A DNA stretch of 64,000 nt from Endozoicomonas numazuensis. Lineage in GTDB: Bacteria > Pseudomonadota > Gammaproteobacteria > Pseudomonadales > Endozoicomonadaceae. A model generated the notes under the pieces. That model did no database searches and was not told where the DNA came from. It saw only the letters and a list, made by a program, of their open reading frames with translations. The number at the start of each line of letters is the position of its first letter. Positions within the stretch are counted from its first letter, which is position 1. The DNA is taken from the NCBI RefSeq assembly GCF_000722635.1, contig NZ_JOKH01000004.1, positions 246,285 to 310,284 on the forward strand, given 5' to 3'. Shown one piece after another: positions 1-9,155 of the stretch. The position numbers and the translations under genes are program-made.

Positions 1-36
1 AAGCTGGAGCTTGGATATGTTTAACCGGACAGCAGT

Positions 37-139
37 GACTGAATTTACTTAAATAGGTCAACTATTCGCACAAATTCAGTGAAAAAGCTGACTCGTTCTA
101 CTGAATTTTATGCTCGGACGCTATTCTCGGTCAGCCTCC
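37..139. mobile_element. Truncated copy of the 162-bp TA-flanked repeat (copy A)
   Basis: The stretch matches the right-hand two thirds of the elements at 50828-50989 and 59981-60142, including the terminal inverted repeat CTATTCTCGGTCAGCCTCC followed by TA at 140-141. Similarity stops near base 37, so the left end has been lost or replaced. The element carries no coding capacity of its own, but its right end lies inside the 3' end of lnt and provides that gene's last codons and stop. The non-autonomous MITE interpretation is inferred from the termini and the conserved length of the other copies. Confidence 0.8.
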
Positions 140-1670
140 TAGAGGCAGATCTTCTGGCGCTGAAACCTGCCACTACGATCATTAGCAGGCTCAAAAATAT
201 AACAGGCCAGGATCCAAGTAACATAAAGGGTGTATTGCCTTTCATCACTTCTGCGGTGCCTCTGAGAACGCCCGGCTTAAATCGTTCAATGCTTTCAATA
301 ACCTGACCTTTGTCGTCTATCAGGGCACTGATGCCGTCATTAGTAGCACGGATCATGTATCGACCTGTTTCCAGCGAACGCATACGAGCCATCTGAAAGT
401 GCTGTTCTGGACCAATGGATTTGCCGAACCAGGTGTCATTACTGATGGTTATTAACAAACCACTGTCTTTTGCCTGGCGAGCAGCAAAATCAGGGTAAAC
501 TACTTCGTAACAAATATAGGTTGTGATCACTGCATTAGGGATGCGCAGTTTTTCCTGACTGCTATTTCCAGCGCTAAACGCAGACATGGGCAGATTAAAA
601 AAGCTGATCAGGCCACGCAAAGTGGACTCAAGAGGCACATACTCGCCAAAAGGAACCAGTTTCTGCTTGTAGTAACGGCCCTCTCCCAGTCCCTTGGCTA
701 CTATGCCGTTGTAATATTTTTCGTCCACTAAAGAGTGAGTGCTTTTAGAACGTTCATCAATGGGTAACCCGAGAATCAGTGCGCTGTTATTTTCTGCGGC
801 TTTTCTGTCAAGTCGGTTGAGAACTGATCTGGCCTGACTGTAGAAAAGAGGTATGGCATTCTCAGGCCAGATAATCAGTTCCTGACTCCACTCTTTTTCA
901 GACAGGGTGTAGTAAGTGTTTAGCGTTTCCTGGACATAGTCAGGATCCCATTTCAAAAGCTGGGGAATATTACCCTGCACGGCACTGAAGCTGATTTCCC
1001 CAGTGGGTTGGGTCCACTGTATTTTTCCAAGCGGTACTGAGGCTATCCAAAACAACAAGGTGATGGAGAGGGCAATCAGTGGTGGGTTTCGTTTGGCTCT
1101 CTCTGTCACTATTGCTGCAGTCATTAATGCTGCGGTCGTCGCCATCAACAGGCTCAGTCCAAATACACCGACGACAGGTGCCCATGACTGAATGGGGGTG
1201 TCCAACAATGAATAGCCTTGAAGAAGCCATGGAAAGCCTGTCAAAAGCCAGCTGCGAACCCATTCAAAGAGAGTCCATAAGCCTGCGAAAAGGAGTGCCT
1301 GCTGCCAGGGAGTCTGAATGCTGAAGCGATTCTTTAATTTTGCATAAAGATAGAAAAGCGGCATGACCAACAGGCTGGCCAGGAGCATCACAAACAGAGC
1401 GGTCAGCAGACCTGCAAGAGGGACTGACGCTGCGCCAAAATTATGAATACTGACATAGACCCAGGAAGTCCCTGTGCCAAAGAGACCGAACCCAAATAAC
1501 AGACCTCGAACTGTGGCTGTTTTTACGGTTTCACAGCGGGTAAGAGCAAAGCCTGCAGCAGTAGCAACAATCAGGGCAGGCCAGATGTTGAATGGGCTAA
1601 AGCCCAATGGAAACAGGCTTCCGGCCAACAGCGTAGCAAGGTGTCCATGGTAGAGCGTTTTTTTGTTCAT
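108..1670 (-). CDS. lnt: Apolipoprotein N-acyltransferase
   Basis: Lnt transfers the third acyl chain from phospholipid to the N-terminal cysteine of lipoproteins in the inner membrane. The 520-residue product has several N-terminal hydrophobic segments (residues 10-215), then a nitrilase-type domain. The family triad is visible: Glu270 in IIWPE, a Lys at 335-337 before LVPFGEY, and Cys387 in TYICYE. Length is close to the usual 510 residues. It is the last gene of the ybeZ-ybeY-corC-lnt series, all on the minus strand. The C-terminus is odd: after SARRSAS the final residues RRLTENSVRA and the TAA stop are encoded by the end of a repeat element (37-139), so the native C-terminus was replaced. 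The catalytic domain is intact, so activity is probably retained. Confidence 0.95.
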   Translation of the reverse strand: MNKKTLYHGHLATLLAGSLFPLGFSPFNIWPALIVATAAGFALTRCETVKTATVRGLLFGFGLFGTGTSWVYVSIHNFGAASVPLAGLLTALFVMLLASLLVMPLFYLYAKLKNRFSIQTPWQQALLFAGLWTLFEWVRSWLLTGFPWLLQGYSLLDTPIQSWAPVVGVFGLSLLMATTAALMTAAIVTERAKRNPPLIALSITLLFWIASVPLGKIQWTQPTGEISFSAVQGNIPQLLKWDPDYVQETLNTYYTLSEKEWSQELIIWPENAIPLFYSQARSVLNRLDRKAAENNSALILGLPIDERSKSTHSLVDEKYYNGIVAKGLGEGRYYKQKLVPFGEYVPLESTLRGLISFFNLPMSAFSAGNSSQEKLRIPNAVITTYICYEVVYPDFAARQAKDSGLLITISNDTWFGKSIGPEQHFQMARMRSLETGRYMIRATNDGISALIDDKGQVIESIERFKPGVLRGTAEVMKGNTPFMLLGSWPVIFLSLLMIVVAGFSARRSASRRLTENSVRA

Positions 1671-1698
1671 AAAGTCATTACGCGAACGTCAGGTTTCC

Positions 1699-1920
1699 TC
1701 AGCGATGGCTGACCAGTGCAAGTCTGAGTCCAAAGCCGATCATCAATAATCCTCCCAGCCATTTCGCCAGACTCTGAACCATTGCGTTCTGACCTGCTTT
1801 TTTGGCAAGTTTTCCTGCCATAAAGACCAGTGAAACGTAATAGATGGCTGTCAGGATAGAGAAGGCGGTACCCAATACCAGTGAGGCGGTTAAATAAGCC
1901 AGCCATTGATCCAGAGTCAT
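1699..1920 (-). pseudogene. C-terminal remnant of a LysE/RhtB-type amino-acid exporter
   Basis: The 73-residue frame contains two hydrophobic segments and ends with GGLLMIGFGLRLAL, which resembles the last transmembrane helix of LysE/RhtB exporters. Full members are about 200 residues, so roughly the N-terminal two thirds, including the Pro-Gly-Pro region, is missing. No matching N-terminal coding was found between 1921 and 2184. It lies between lnt and corC, where this gene is not normally found. A small independent membrane protein is possible, but a decayed insertion is the simpler reading. Confidence 0.55.
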
Positions 1921-2184
1921 CAGGTTCTCACTATTCTAATACGGCATTCCAGAACAGGCAGAGCGGTACTGTGCACCGAATGGCGATGTCTGCTTTTGCT
2001 AAAAAATGGTCATGGAAGACAACACCTGTTTTCATGGCATATGAAGAAGGTGTTTGTAGAAGCCTGCCAGAGTTTATTTCGAAAAATTAGCCTGACAAGC
2101 CCCTGAAGGGTTAGAGTTTGAACCAGGAGCCCGCAGGACTCAAGACAATTTCATTCTCTAAATCTATGGTACAACCGTCGTCTT

Positions 2185-3024
2185 CTAGATTGAACTGACT
2201 CGCAGTAGCCTGATTCTTCGGCCATCGGAATTCAGAACATCAAAGCGGAACCCGTTAATTTCTACAAATTCATTTCGTTTGGGCATGTGTCCAAATTCTT
2301 GCAGGACAATACCGCCGATAGTATCGAACTCTTCATCACTGAACCGTGATTCAAAGTGTTCATTAAAGTCATCTATGGGAGTCAGGGCTTTGACAATAAA
2401 AGTCCGCGCCTGTTCCTCAACCGGTTTGATGAAACTGTCTTCATCAACATCGTGTTCGTCTTCTATATCGCCGACGATCTGTTCGAGAACGTCTTCGATA
2501 GTCACTAACCCTGCCACGCCACCAAACTCATCAATGACAATGGCCATATGATTTCGGTTGGTTCTGAATTCTTTAAGAAGAACATTCAGGCGTTTGCTCT
2601 CAGGAATAAAAGTGGCAGGACGAAGGTGATCCTTGATATTGAATTTGCCATTCTGAAGAATCAGGGGGAGGAGGTCCTTGGCCAGGAGAATACCGATAAT
2701 CTCGTCTTTGGTATCGCCGATGACAGGAAAGCGGGAGTGGGCAGACTCAATAACTTTGGGTAGAAAATCCCTGGGCTCCTGGTCTTCATCTACACAGACC
2801 ATTTGAGAGCGGGGGATCATAATTTCCCTGACTTGCATGTCAGCTACTTGAACAGCCCCTTCAATGATGCTGAGAGCTTCATGGTCAATAATACCCCTGA
2901 GCCCGGCATCGTTGAGCAGAGTCAGCAAGTCACTCCGGTTCTGAGGGTCCTGGCTGAAGAGGGCCGTCAGTTTGTCTTTCCAAGTGGATGCGGGCGAGTC
3001 GCCCGGCGCTGTGTCGTCGTTCAT
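2185..3024 (-). CDS. corC: CorC/HlyC-type CBS-domain transporter-associated protein
   Basis: The 279-residue protein matches the CorC (YbeX) family, implicated in Mg2+/Co2+ handling. The sequence starts at MNDDTAPGDS. Two CBS domains follow from about residue 60 to 190 (the first begins with EIMIPRSQMVCVD), then a CorC_HlyC transporter-associated domain with FDTIGGIVLQEFGHMP. There are no transmembrane segments, as expected for the cytosolic short form. It lies between ybeY and lnt in the conserved order ybeZ-ybeY-corC-lnt. Its exact biochemical role in the family is still debated; the family assignment is firm. Confidence 0.93.
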   Translation of the reverse strand: MNDDTAPGDSPASTWKDKLTALFSQDPQNRSDLLTLLNDAGLRGIIDHEALSIIEGAVQVADMQVREIMIPRSQMVCVDEDQEPRDFLPKVIESAHSRFPVIGDTKDEIIGILLAKDLLPLILQNGKFNIKDHLRPATFIPESKRLNVLLKEFRTNRNHMAIVIDEFGGVAGLVTIEDVLEQIVGDIEDEHDVDEDSFIKPVEEQARTFIVKALTPIDDFNEHFESRFSDEEFDTIGGIVLQEFGHMPKRNEFVEINGFRFDVLNSDGRRIRLLRVSSI

Positions 3025-3086
3025 TACCTTGTATTACCGTGAGGGCCAGCTCATAGAAAACGTGAGTTGGCCAGTCTCTCCTGTGA

Positions 3087-3560
3087 TTATGATCCGCTTT
3101 TTTCAGACTGGTACGGATCGGGAAAACCAAGATCTTGAAGAATCGTTGTTTCCAGCGATTCCATAGCCTCAGCTTCGTCATCTTCAATATGGTCATAACC
3201 CAGCAGGTGCAGTGTGCCATGAACCATCATGTGAGCCCAGTGCGCCTGAAGAGTTTTATCTTGCTCTCTGGCTTCACGTTCAACAACCGGAGCACAGATG
3301 ACCAGGTCGCCAAGCAGTGGCAGATTCAGCGACTCAGGTAAATCAGATGGAAATGACAGAACGTTCGTTGGTCCTGTTTTCTGGCGCCATTGCTGGTTAA
3401 GCTCTGTCCCTTCTTCGATGTCAACAATTCGCAGACTGATCTCAGCTTCCTCACGGTGAGATCCTACGGCCGCCATGGCCCATTGCTGGAAATCTGTTTC
3501 CGAGGGGAGTGAAGAGCTCTCGCTGGCTATTTGTATGTCAACATACACGTCTGAAGACAT
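3087..3560 (-). CDS. ybeY: Endoribonuclease YbeY (16S rRNA maturation)
   Basis: YbeY is a metal-dependent endoribonuclease for 16S rRNA 3'-end maturation and late 30S quality control. The 157-residue product carries the three-histidine zinc motif [11 protein letters not shown] near residues 114-124 and an NVLSFPS segment characteristic of the family. Its start touches the stop of ybeZ at 3560, so translation is probably coupled. The size is typical. Confidence 0.95.
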   Translation of the reverse strand: MSSDVYVDIQIASESSSLPSETDFQQWAMAAVGSHREEAEISLRIVDIEEGTELNQQWRQKTGPTNVLSFPSDLPESLNLPLLGDLVICAPVVEREAREQDKTLQAHWAHMMVHGTLHLLGYDHIEDDEAEAMESLETTILQDLGFPDPYQSEKSGS

Positions 3561-4582
3561 TACTGACCCTCTGAAGACGACTTGTTTTGACCAGCCCGAT
3601 CAAAACGATCATAGGCTTGAACAATTCTCTGGACAATCGGGTGTCGTACTACATCTTTAGCGCTGAACCAGGTAAAGCCAATGCCTTCAACACCTTTCAG
3701 GACATCAACGGAATGAGCCAGACCCGAACGGGTGCCTTTGGGCAAGTCGACCTGGGTAATATCCCCGGTAATCACCGCTGTTGATCCAAAGCCGATACGA
3801 GTCAGGAACATTTTCATCTGTTCGGGTGTGGTGTTCTGTGCTTCATCGAGAATAATGTATGAATTGTTCAGGGTGCGGCCACGCATATACGCCAGTGGTG
3901 CAACCTCAATGACATTTTTCTCGATCAGCTTGTCCACTCGCTCGAATCCAAGCATCTCATAAAGAGCATCGTAGAGCGGGCGCAGATAAGGGTCGATCTT
4001 CTGTGACAGGTCACCCGGAAGAAATCCCAGTTTTTCACCGGCTTCTACAGCGGGTCTGACCAGAAGGATTCGACGGATTTCTTCTTCTTCCAGAGCTTGA
4101 ACCGCAGCAGCTACTGCCAGATAGGTTTTACCGGTACCTGCCGGGCCAATGCCAAAATTGATGTCATGGTCCAGTATGGAACGAACATATCTCTGCTGGT
4201 TCTCACCCCGTGGCGTAATTGTACCTTTTCGGGTACGCAGGGTAATCAGGTTGTCAGACTTGGGTTCGTGAACCCATTCAACGGCTGACTCCTGAAGGTA
4301 AAGGTGAACGATCTCAGCAGTCAGGTGATCTGTTTTACCCGTTTCCCTGTACAAGCGCTTGAGTATCTCAGTCGCAGCCTGAGCGTTTTTGTCTTCGCCC
4401 TTGACCGTGAACTGGTTACCACGATAACGGATATCAACGCCAAGGCGCTGTTCTATCTGTTTGAGATGCTGGTTGAATTGTCCGCAAAGCTCTGCGAATC
4501 GACGCGGGTCGTCCGGTTCCAGGAGGAATTGGCAGGTTTTGCCTGCATTTTTTGTCTGTGGTGCTTGGATCTGGGTATTCAA
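3560..4582 (-). CDS. ybeZ: PhoH-like ATPase YbeZ
   Basis: This 340-residue PhoH-family P-loop ATPase has a Walker A motif [11 protein letters not shown] in the middle of the protein and a Walker B-like [14 protein letters not shown]. The N-terminal 100 residues form the usual KH-like nucleic-acid-binding region. YbeZ works with YbeY in ribosome maturation and lies directly upstream of it here, sharing a stop/start boundary. In most gammaproteobacteria miaB lies immediately upstream; here 4583-7529 (dapB and an orphan gene) intervenes, so this operon must have its own promoter in 4583-4860, where I see no clear consensus. Confidence 0.95.
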   Translation of the reverse strand: MNTQIQAPQTKNAGKTCQFLLEPDDPRRFAELCGQFNQHLKQIEQRLGVDIRYRGNQFTVKGEDKNAQAATEILKRLYRETGKTDHLTAEIVHLYLQESAVEWVHEPKSDNLITLRTRKGTITPRGENQQRYVRSILDHDINFGIGPAGTGKTYLAVAAAVQALEEEEIRRILLVRPAVEAGEKLGFLPGDLSQKIDPYLRPLYDALYEMLGFERVDKLIEKNVIEVAPLAYMRGRTLNNSYIILDEAQNTTPEQMKMFLTRIGFGSTAVITGDITQVDLPKGTRSGLAHSVDVLKGVEGIGFTWFSAKDVVRHPIVQRIVQAYDRFDRAGQNKSSSEGQ

Positions 4583-4860
4583 GTCGAGAGTTCAGCTCTT
4601 ACTGCGATACATATAGTTAAGCATACACTGTAGTCTGATTCTTGCCGTACTTTATTGACTATGGACGACACTTAAAAAGTGTTCATAGATAGAAAATGAA
4701 GGGAGAATCAAACTAAAGCAGGCCTGATTTTACCGAAGGTTTTAACAATGTCATCTGTTAAATAACTTCAGCCTTTGTTAATGATGAAATGCAGTCCACG
4801 GGTTCTGCAGGTATTTTCATACTTCAGAGTGAACTGCAGTTTCAGATCATGGTTTTTTGA

Positions 4861-5598
4861 TCAGAGTATATGCTCCAGACCGTAAACCAGTTCAGCCTTG
4901 TCATGGATGTATTCACTGGCCATCAGGATACCAGGCATATAGCTGGTACGTTCAATGGAGTCATGGCGGATTGTCATGTACTGGCCACTGTCACCCAGAA
5001 TGACTTCCTGTGATGCAACAAAGCCGGGCATACGCACTGCGTGAAGTTTGATGCCTTTGTAGTCTCCGCCTCTGGAGCCTTCAATGTTGGCAACCTGATC
5101 ATTAGTACCAATATTGAATTTTTCACGCTCTTCACTCATGAGTTCAGCGGTTTTTACTGCTGTACCAGAAGGGAAGTCGACTTTTTGCTGATGATGGTAC
5201 TCAATGATTTCAGCGTATTCATAATAACGGGCGGCCTGCTTGGCAAATTGCTGCATCAGAACGTTACCCACAATAAAATTGGGGGCAATGAAGCAACCCT
5301 TGCCGGTCTCTTTGATCCAGCCTTTGATAGTGTCCAGATCTTCAGGGGTAAAGCCGGTTGTACCGACTACGGCAGATGCACCTGAGAACAGGGTGCTCTT
5401 TACCGTTTCCATGCGGACTTCCGGACGGGTGAAGTCGACCACAATATCGGCAGAGTTGTTTTTGACTTCTGCTGCCAGGTCGTCTCCCAGGTCAATAGCC
5501 GCGGCCAGTTCCAGGCTGCTGTGGTTTTGAACAAACTCGACGACTGTCTGTCCCATTTTGCCCTTGGCTCCGTTCACAGCGACTCTCAAAACTGACAT
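4861..5598 (-). CDS. dapB: 4-hydroxy-tetrahydrodipicolinate reductase
   Basis: DapB performs the NAD(P)H-dependent reduction step of lysine and meso-diaminopimelate synthesis. The 245-residue protein shows the nucleotide-binding N-terminus VAVNGAKGKMG, the VVGTTGF loop and the catalytic EYHHQQKVDFPSGTA with the conserved histidines and lysine. It is about 20 residues shorter than the E. coli enzyme and resembles the short DapB form. The start is supported by GGAGC five bases upstream of ATG. It is not next to dnaJ or carA, its usual partners in gammaproteobacteria, and sits between ybeZ and an orphan gene, which suggests relocation. Confidence 0.93.
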   Translation of the reverse strand: MSVLRVAVNGAKGKMGQTVVEFVQNHSSLELAAAIDLGDDLAAEVKNNSADIVVDFTRPEVRMETVKSTLFSGASAVVGTTGFTPEDLDTIKGWIKETGKGCFIAPNFIVGNVLMQQFAKQAARYYEYAEIIEYHHQQKVDFPSGTAVKTAELMSEEREKFNIGTNDQVANIEGSRGGDYKGIKLHAVRMPGFVASQEVILGDSGQYMTIRHDSIERTSYMPGILMASEYIHDKAELVYGLEHIL

Positions 5599-5674
5599 GG
5601 TATGCTCCGTTGCAATTGGGTTATCAGGAGCTGACTCTAACGAATCTCATTGGGCTGTCAATAGTCAGTGTCTA

Positions 5675-7258
5675 TCATGCAACGGGAGCTGAAAGGCAGT
5701 TGGTGGGTGGTTTAACGCCTTTGGGATAAATGATGTAGCCAGCATTTTCTTCATATTCTGAAATTTGAGTGATGAGTCTTAGTTTAGGTGTTTTAGTGGA
5801 TAAATCCTGAATATAAACATCAAAGGGCTGGTGATTTTGAAGGTAATGAATGACGGTTGCTTTAGTCATTGTTTTTGATTGTTCATCCAGAATAAATTCT
5901 CCCCAGTGATGAGTTTTATCCAAGGAATAGAGGGCTTCCATCGTGGTTGATGATAATGTTTTTATATAGGTGTTTAGAGCATCAGCTGTTTGGTCACAGA
6001 GATTCCCGGTCGCTCCAAGAATTGCGTATTCAAGTGCTCTGATATTTAAAATGTGTTGATGTAAAGTTTCTTTATTGGACGTGGTATCAAGAGCGGAAAG
6101 ATCAAGAGAATAAAGCAGATCAGAGGCGCTCTCCGGTGTCTTTAAGCCATTTACGAGCAGGGATGACATTAGGCCAAAAATCAGAAGAGTTTGAATAGTA
6201 TTAGGATAACAGCCGTTGATCAATGTTTCATAGTCAATCATCGCGAGCTGTTCTGGTTTGTCAGATAACGTAATTGGACCATCAGGGTTGTCATTTGGAG
6301 AGAGGTCAAACGCAGCCCCCCACTGTTTATGAGTAATAATGGAGTCGAGCTCTTTTTTATTGAGTGAGTTTAACGACGCAGAAAGTAGCACCTGTATTTG
6401 GTGAGTAAATGGCCCGTGGGTAAGGTTCCCAGAGGCTGGGTGATCAAGGAACATGGTTTGTTTGAAAATTTCATCGGCAATTATTGGCTCAACATACCCA
6501 ATAAATAGTGGTGTCTGGTTAAAATTAAAGGGCAGGTTGGCTGCTTTTGCACTAGCGGTAAAAGTAGATCGTAGTATGGGTAACCAATCTATGTCAGGGA
6601 GAGACTCTTCTCGACAGGGGATCGGATCACTGAATTTGCATACTGATTCGACTTTTTCTACAGAGTAGTCCTTTTTTTCTACCCATCCATGTTTATCCAG
6701 ATAGTCAGTAAATGATTCAAATTGTGTGTCTTGTTTATCTTCCAGAATCTCAGACTTCTTTGCTGTAACCGGTAGTGGCTTCTGCAAAAAACAAGTATCA
6801 ATACCAGAAGTTTCGAGGTGTTGTCTGATCAAAGATCCCAACTCTGAAAAGAACTTTGGTAATCGACGGAGATCTAATAAAGGTGAAGAAATTGCTTCAG
6901 TGACCTCAGGGTAGCTTGGGATTGTGGCGTTCATTGCTTTGGTTTTGGAGACATTTTCTTGCGTTGCCGAGTAGTAAGCAGATAGAGGTAACAGGATCTC
7001 CGGGCACCAGAACAGATCTCTTGTTTGCTTATCACAAACGACTTCTTTAAAGTTGAATACACGAAGAGAAGCCTTGGAATGTGCCGTTACTCGTTCTGCT
7101 ATTTTTACGGATTTCTTGGCAAAATCAGCAATCAGAGAGTCTGGTAGCATCTTTTGGAATGAAGTAACGACGTCAGGCCTGATGCGAGAAGATACTTCGT
7201 CAGATTGGTAAAGGGCCTGAGTCTGAAACCCTGATGTGTGTTGCGTTGCGTCCAGCAT
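5675..7258 (-). CDS. Orphan 527-residue protein of unknown function
   Basis: I do not recognise this protein. It has no signal peptide or clear transmembrane helix and is predicted cytosolic or exported by a specialised system. A motif-like stretch DHPASGNLTHGPFTH (residues 272-286) is rich in His, Asp and Gly and could form an active or metal site. It is followed by a W-x-AFDLS stretch near residue 313 and a hydrophobic stretch around 365-380. A GGAG sequence eight bases before ATG supports the start. It lies between dapB and miaB, with a 136-bp palindromic element immediately upstream, so it sits in an acquired segment that splits miaB from ybeZ. Function cannot be assigned from sequence alone. 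Confidence 0.75.
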   Translation of the reverse strand: MLDATQHTSGFQTQALYQSDEVSSRIRPDVVTSFQKMLPDSLIADFAKKSVKIAERVTAHSKASLRVFNFKEVVCDKQTRDLFWCPEILLPLSAYYSATQENVSKTKAMNATIPSYPEVTEAISSPLLDLRRLPKFFSELGSLIRQHLETSGIDTCFLQKPLPVTAKKSEILEDKQDTQFESFTDYLDKHGWVEKKDYSVEKVESVCKFSDPIPCREESLPDIDWLPILRSTFTASAKAANLPFNFNQTPLFIGYVEPIIADEIFKQTMFLDHPASGNLTHGPFTHQIQVLLSASLNSLNKKELDSIITHKQWGAAFDLSPNDNPDGPITLSDKPEQLAMIDYETLINGCYPNTIQTLLIFGLMSSLLVNGLKTPESASDLLYSLDLSALDTTSNKETLHQHILNIRALEYAILGATGNLCDQTADALNTYIKTLSSTTMEALYSLDKTHHWGEFILDEQSKTMTKATVIHYLQNHQPFDVYIQDLSTKTPKLRLITQISEYEENAGYIIYPKGVKPPTNCLSAPVA

Positions 7259-7280
7259 TGAAAAGTCTCCAAAGTCCTTA

Positions 7281-7416
7281 GGAATAGTCTCGGAATAACT
7301 TCCGGGTTTCCGTCATTCCCGCGAAGGTGGGAATTCATCACTAACAGTGGATCCCCGTCTTCGCGGGAATGACGAGTTGGAACTGAAGAGTCGGGAAGTT
7401 ATTTCGGGACTATTCC
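7281..7416. mobile_element. 136-bp palindromic miniature element flanked by TTA
   Basis: The ends GGAATAGTC...AATAACTTCC and GGAAGTTATT...GACTATTCC are inverted repeats of 23 bases with two differences. The trinucleotide TTA flanks both sides (7278-7280 and 7417-7419), as a target-site duplication would. An inner inverted repeat CGTCATTCCCGCGAA / TTCGCGGGAATGACG adds a second stem. It has no coding capacity and lies directly upstream of the orphan gene, where it may affect its promoter. Only one copy is present in the window. Confidence 0.75.
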
Positions 7417-7472
7417 TTAGTCAACTTATAAAGAGAAAGGTTCCTTAATGGTTCAATCAGGCTGGTTAGTAT

Positions 7473-7516
7473 GGTTAACAAAAAAACCAACTCATACGGT
7501 GGGCTTTTTGTTAACC
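7473..7516 (-). terminator. Terminator-like hairpin after miaB
   Basis: GGTTAACAAAAA at the left pairs with TTTTTGTTAACC at the right; on the minus strand the downstream arm contains seven consecutive T. It lies 14 bases after the miaB stop, in a position suited to ending that transcript. Confidence 0.65.
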
Positions 7517-7529
7517 AGAAAGGTGGGGA

Positions 7530-8921
7530 TCAGATAACAACACCTAACTCGGAGTCTATCAGTGAGCCACGCAAGCTGTGAGGGAACGCCTCAACAACTT
7601 CGACATCGGCAAATCGACCAATGAGTCTCGGTTCTGCACACTTGAAGTTAACTACACGGTTGCATTCTGTTCTTCCGCTCAGCTCACCAGGGTCTTTCTT
7701 GGAGTAACCTGTCACCAAAATCTTCTGGGTGGTTCCCACCAGACGGCGGCTGATCTGCATGGCCTGCTGATTGATACGATCCTGCAGTATTTTAAGGCGC
7801 TGCTTTTTTGTTGAATCAGAAACATCATCTGGCATGTCAGAAGCGGGAGTTCCGGGACGCTTGCTGTATATGAAGCTGAAAGATGCATCGAAACCAATTT
7901 CGTTAATCAGGTTCATGGTGTCTTCAAAGTCTTCATCGGTTTCACCCGGAAAGCCAACGATAAAATCAGAGGACAAACTCAGGTTGGGGCGATGTTCTCT
8001 CAGTTGACGGATCTTTTCCCGATACATCTCCACTTCATGATTACGTTTCATCATGGAGAGAATACGGTTGGAGCCAGCCTGGACGGGCAAGTGCAGATGA
8101 CTCACGAGCTCAGGAACTTCAGCGTACACATCGATCAGGCTCTGAGAGAACTCTTTCGGGTGGGAGGTCGTGAAACGAATACGATCAATACCATCAATAG
8201 CAGCAACAATAGTAATCAGTTCCGCCAGATCACAAAGAGTTCCATCGTCTTTATCACCCTGATAGGCGTTAACGTTTTGCCCAAGCAGGTTGATTTCACG
8301 TACCCCTTTTTCTGCCAGACCCACGCACTCTGCAATCACGTCATCCATAGGGCGGCTGACTTCCTCACCACGAGTGTAAGGGACAATACAGAATGTACAG
8401 TATTTGCTGCAGCCTTCCATGATGGAAACAAATGCCGTAGGGCCTTCTACAGAGGGCTCGGGAAGACGGTCGAATTTTTCAATCTCGGGGAATGTGACGT
8501 CTACGACAGGAATATGATTACTTTGGGTCGCGTCGATCATTTCTGGCAGTCGGTGCAGGGTTTGTGGTCCAAATACCACGTCTACCTGAGGAGCCCTTTT
8601 ACGGATGGCTTCTCCTTCCTGGCTGGCGACACAGCCACCCACACCAATCACCAGGTCGGGATTGGCGTCTTTGAGTTTTTTCCAGCGGCCTAACTGGTGA
8701 AACAGCTTTTCCTGGGCTTTTTCCCTTACAGAACAGGTGTTCACCAACACAACATCGGCTTCTTCCGGGTTGTCTGTCAACTCCAGGGTATGGGTTTCTC
8801 CGAGCAGGTCAGCCATTCGAGCTGAGTCGTACTCGTTCATCTGGCAACCGTGGGTCTTGATATAAAGCTTTTTTGTTGGGCTCATGCTTTCGCTTTCTGG
8901 GCTCAAGTCTGTCTTGGTCAT
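7530..8921 (-). CDS. miaB: tRNA-2-methylthio-N6-isopentenyladenosine synthase
   Basis: MiaB is a radical-SAM methylthiotransferase that adds the ms2 group at tRNA A37. The N-terminal UPF0004 domain has its three cluster cysteines in [21 protein letters not shown] and GVGGCVAS. The radical-SAM CxxxCxxC lies in GCSKYCTFC, and the C-terminus is TRAM-like (KILVTGYS...FADVEVVEA). The frame extends upstream to a TTG at 8933. I chose the first ATG (8921, 463 residues); an ATG at 8885 gives the more usual N-terminus [14 protein letters not shown] and is a real alternative. Its usual partner ybeZ lies 3 kb away, beyond an insert. Confidence 0.95.
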   Translation of the reverse strand: MTKTDLSPESESMSPTKKLYIKTHGCQMNEYDSARMADLLGETHTLELTDNPEEADVVLVNTCSVREKAQEKLFHQLGRWKKLKDANPDLVIGVGGCVASQEGEAIRKRAPQVDVVFGPQTLHRLPEMIDATQSNHIPVVDVTFPEIEKFDRLPEPSVEGPTAFVSIMEGCSKYCTFCIVPYTRGEEVSRPMDDVIAECVGLAEKGVREINLLGQNVNAYQGDKDDGTLCDLAELITIVAAIDGIDRIRFTTSHPKEFSQSLIDVYAEVPELVSHLHLPVQAGSNRILSMMKRNHEVEMYREKIRQLREHRPNLSLSSDFIVGFPGETDEDFEDTMNLINEIGFDASFSFIYSKRPGTPASDMPDDVSDSTKKQRLKILQDRINQQAMQISRRLVGTTQKILVTGYSKKDPGELSGRTECNRVVNFKCAEPRLIGRFADVEVVEAFPHSLRGSLIDSELGVVI

Positions 8922-9023
8922 TTCAGACGGCAAAACCGGATTCCTGTCTGCTGTTTAACGGGTCTGAGGCTTAGAAGCCATGATATTCAGGCTTCAGGTG
9001 ACTCAGAATAGCAAAACCAGTTA

Positions 9024-9058
9024 GGAGGCTGGCCGAGTCATGTGTTCGGTCAGTCTCC
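9024..9058. repeat. Abutted inverted ends resembling the 162-bp element
   Basis: GGAGGCTGGCCGA, a nine-base spacer and TCGGTCAGTCTCC closely match the two tips of the 162-bp element with its interior missing; TA precedes the left tip. As RNA the arms pair with two G-U wobbles. It stands between miaB and the exported orphan gene and could serve as a terminator. It may be an internal deletion derivative. Confidence 0.5.
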
Positions 9059-9155
9059 TGATGTAAAAGGTCGTCATTATAACGGCAGTGATCACCGGAA
9101 GGTAGTGAGCAATATTTCTGACCCTGTATGCAGGGATTACGTGATCTTAATAGGA

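Noticed and set aside
7992-8693. A 233-codon open frame on the plus strand
   Set aside because: It lies wholly opposite miaB, whose motifs are complete; composition and lack of a start signal mark it as an antisense shadow.
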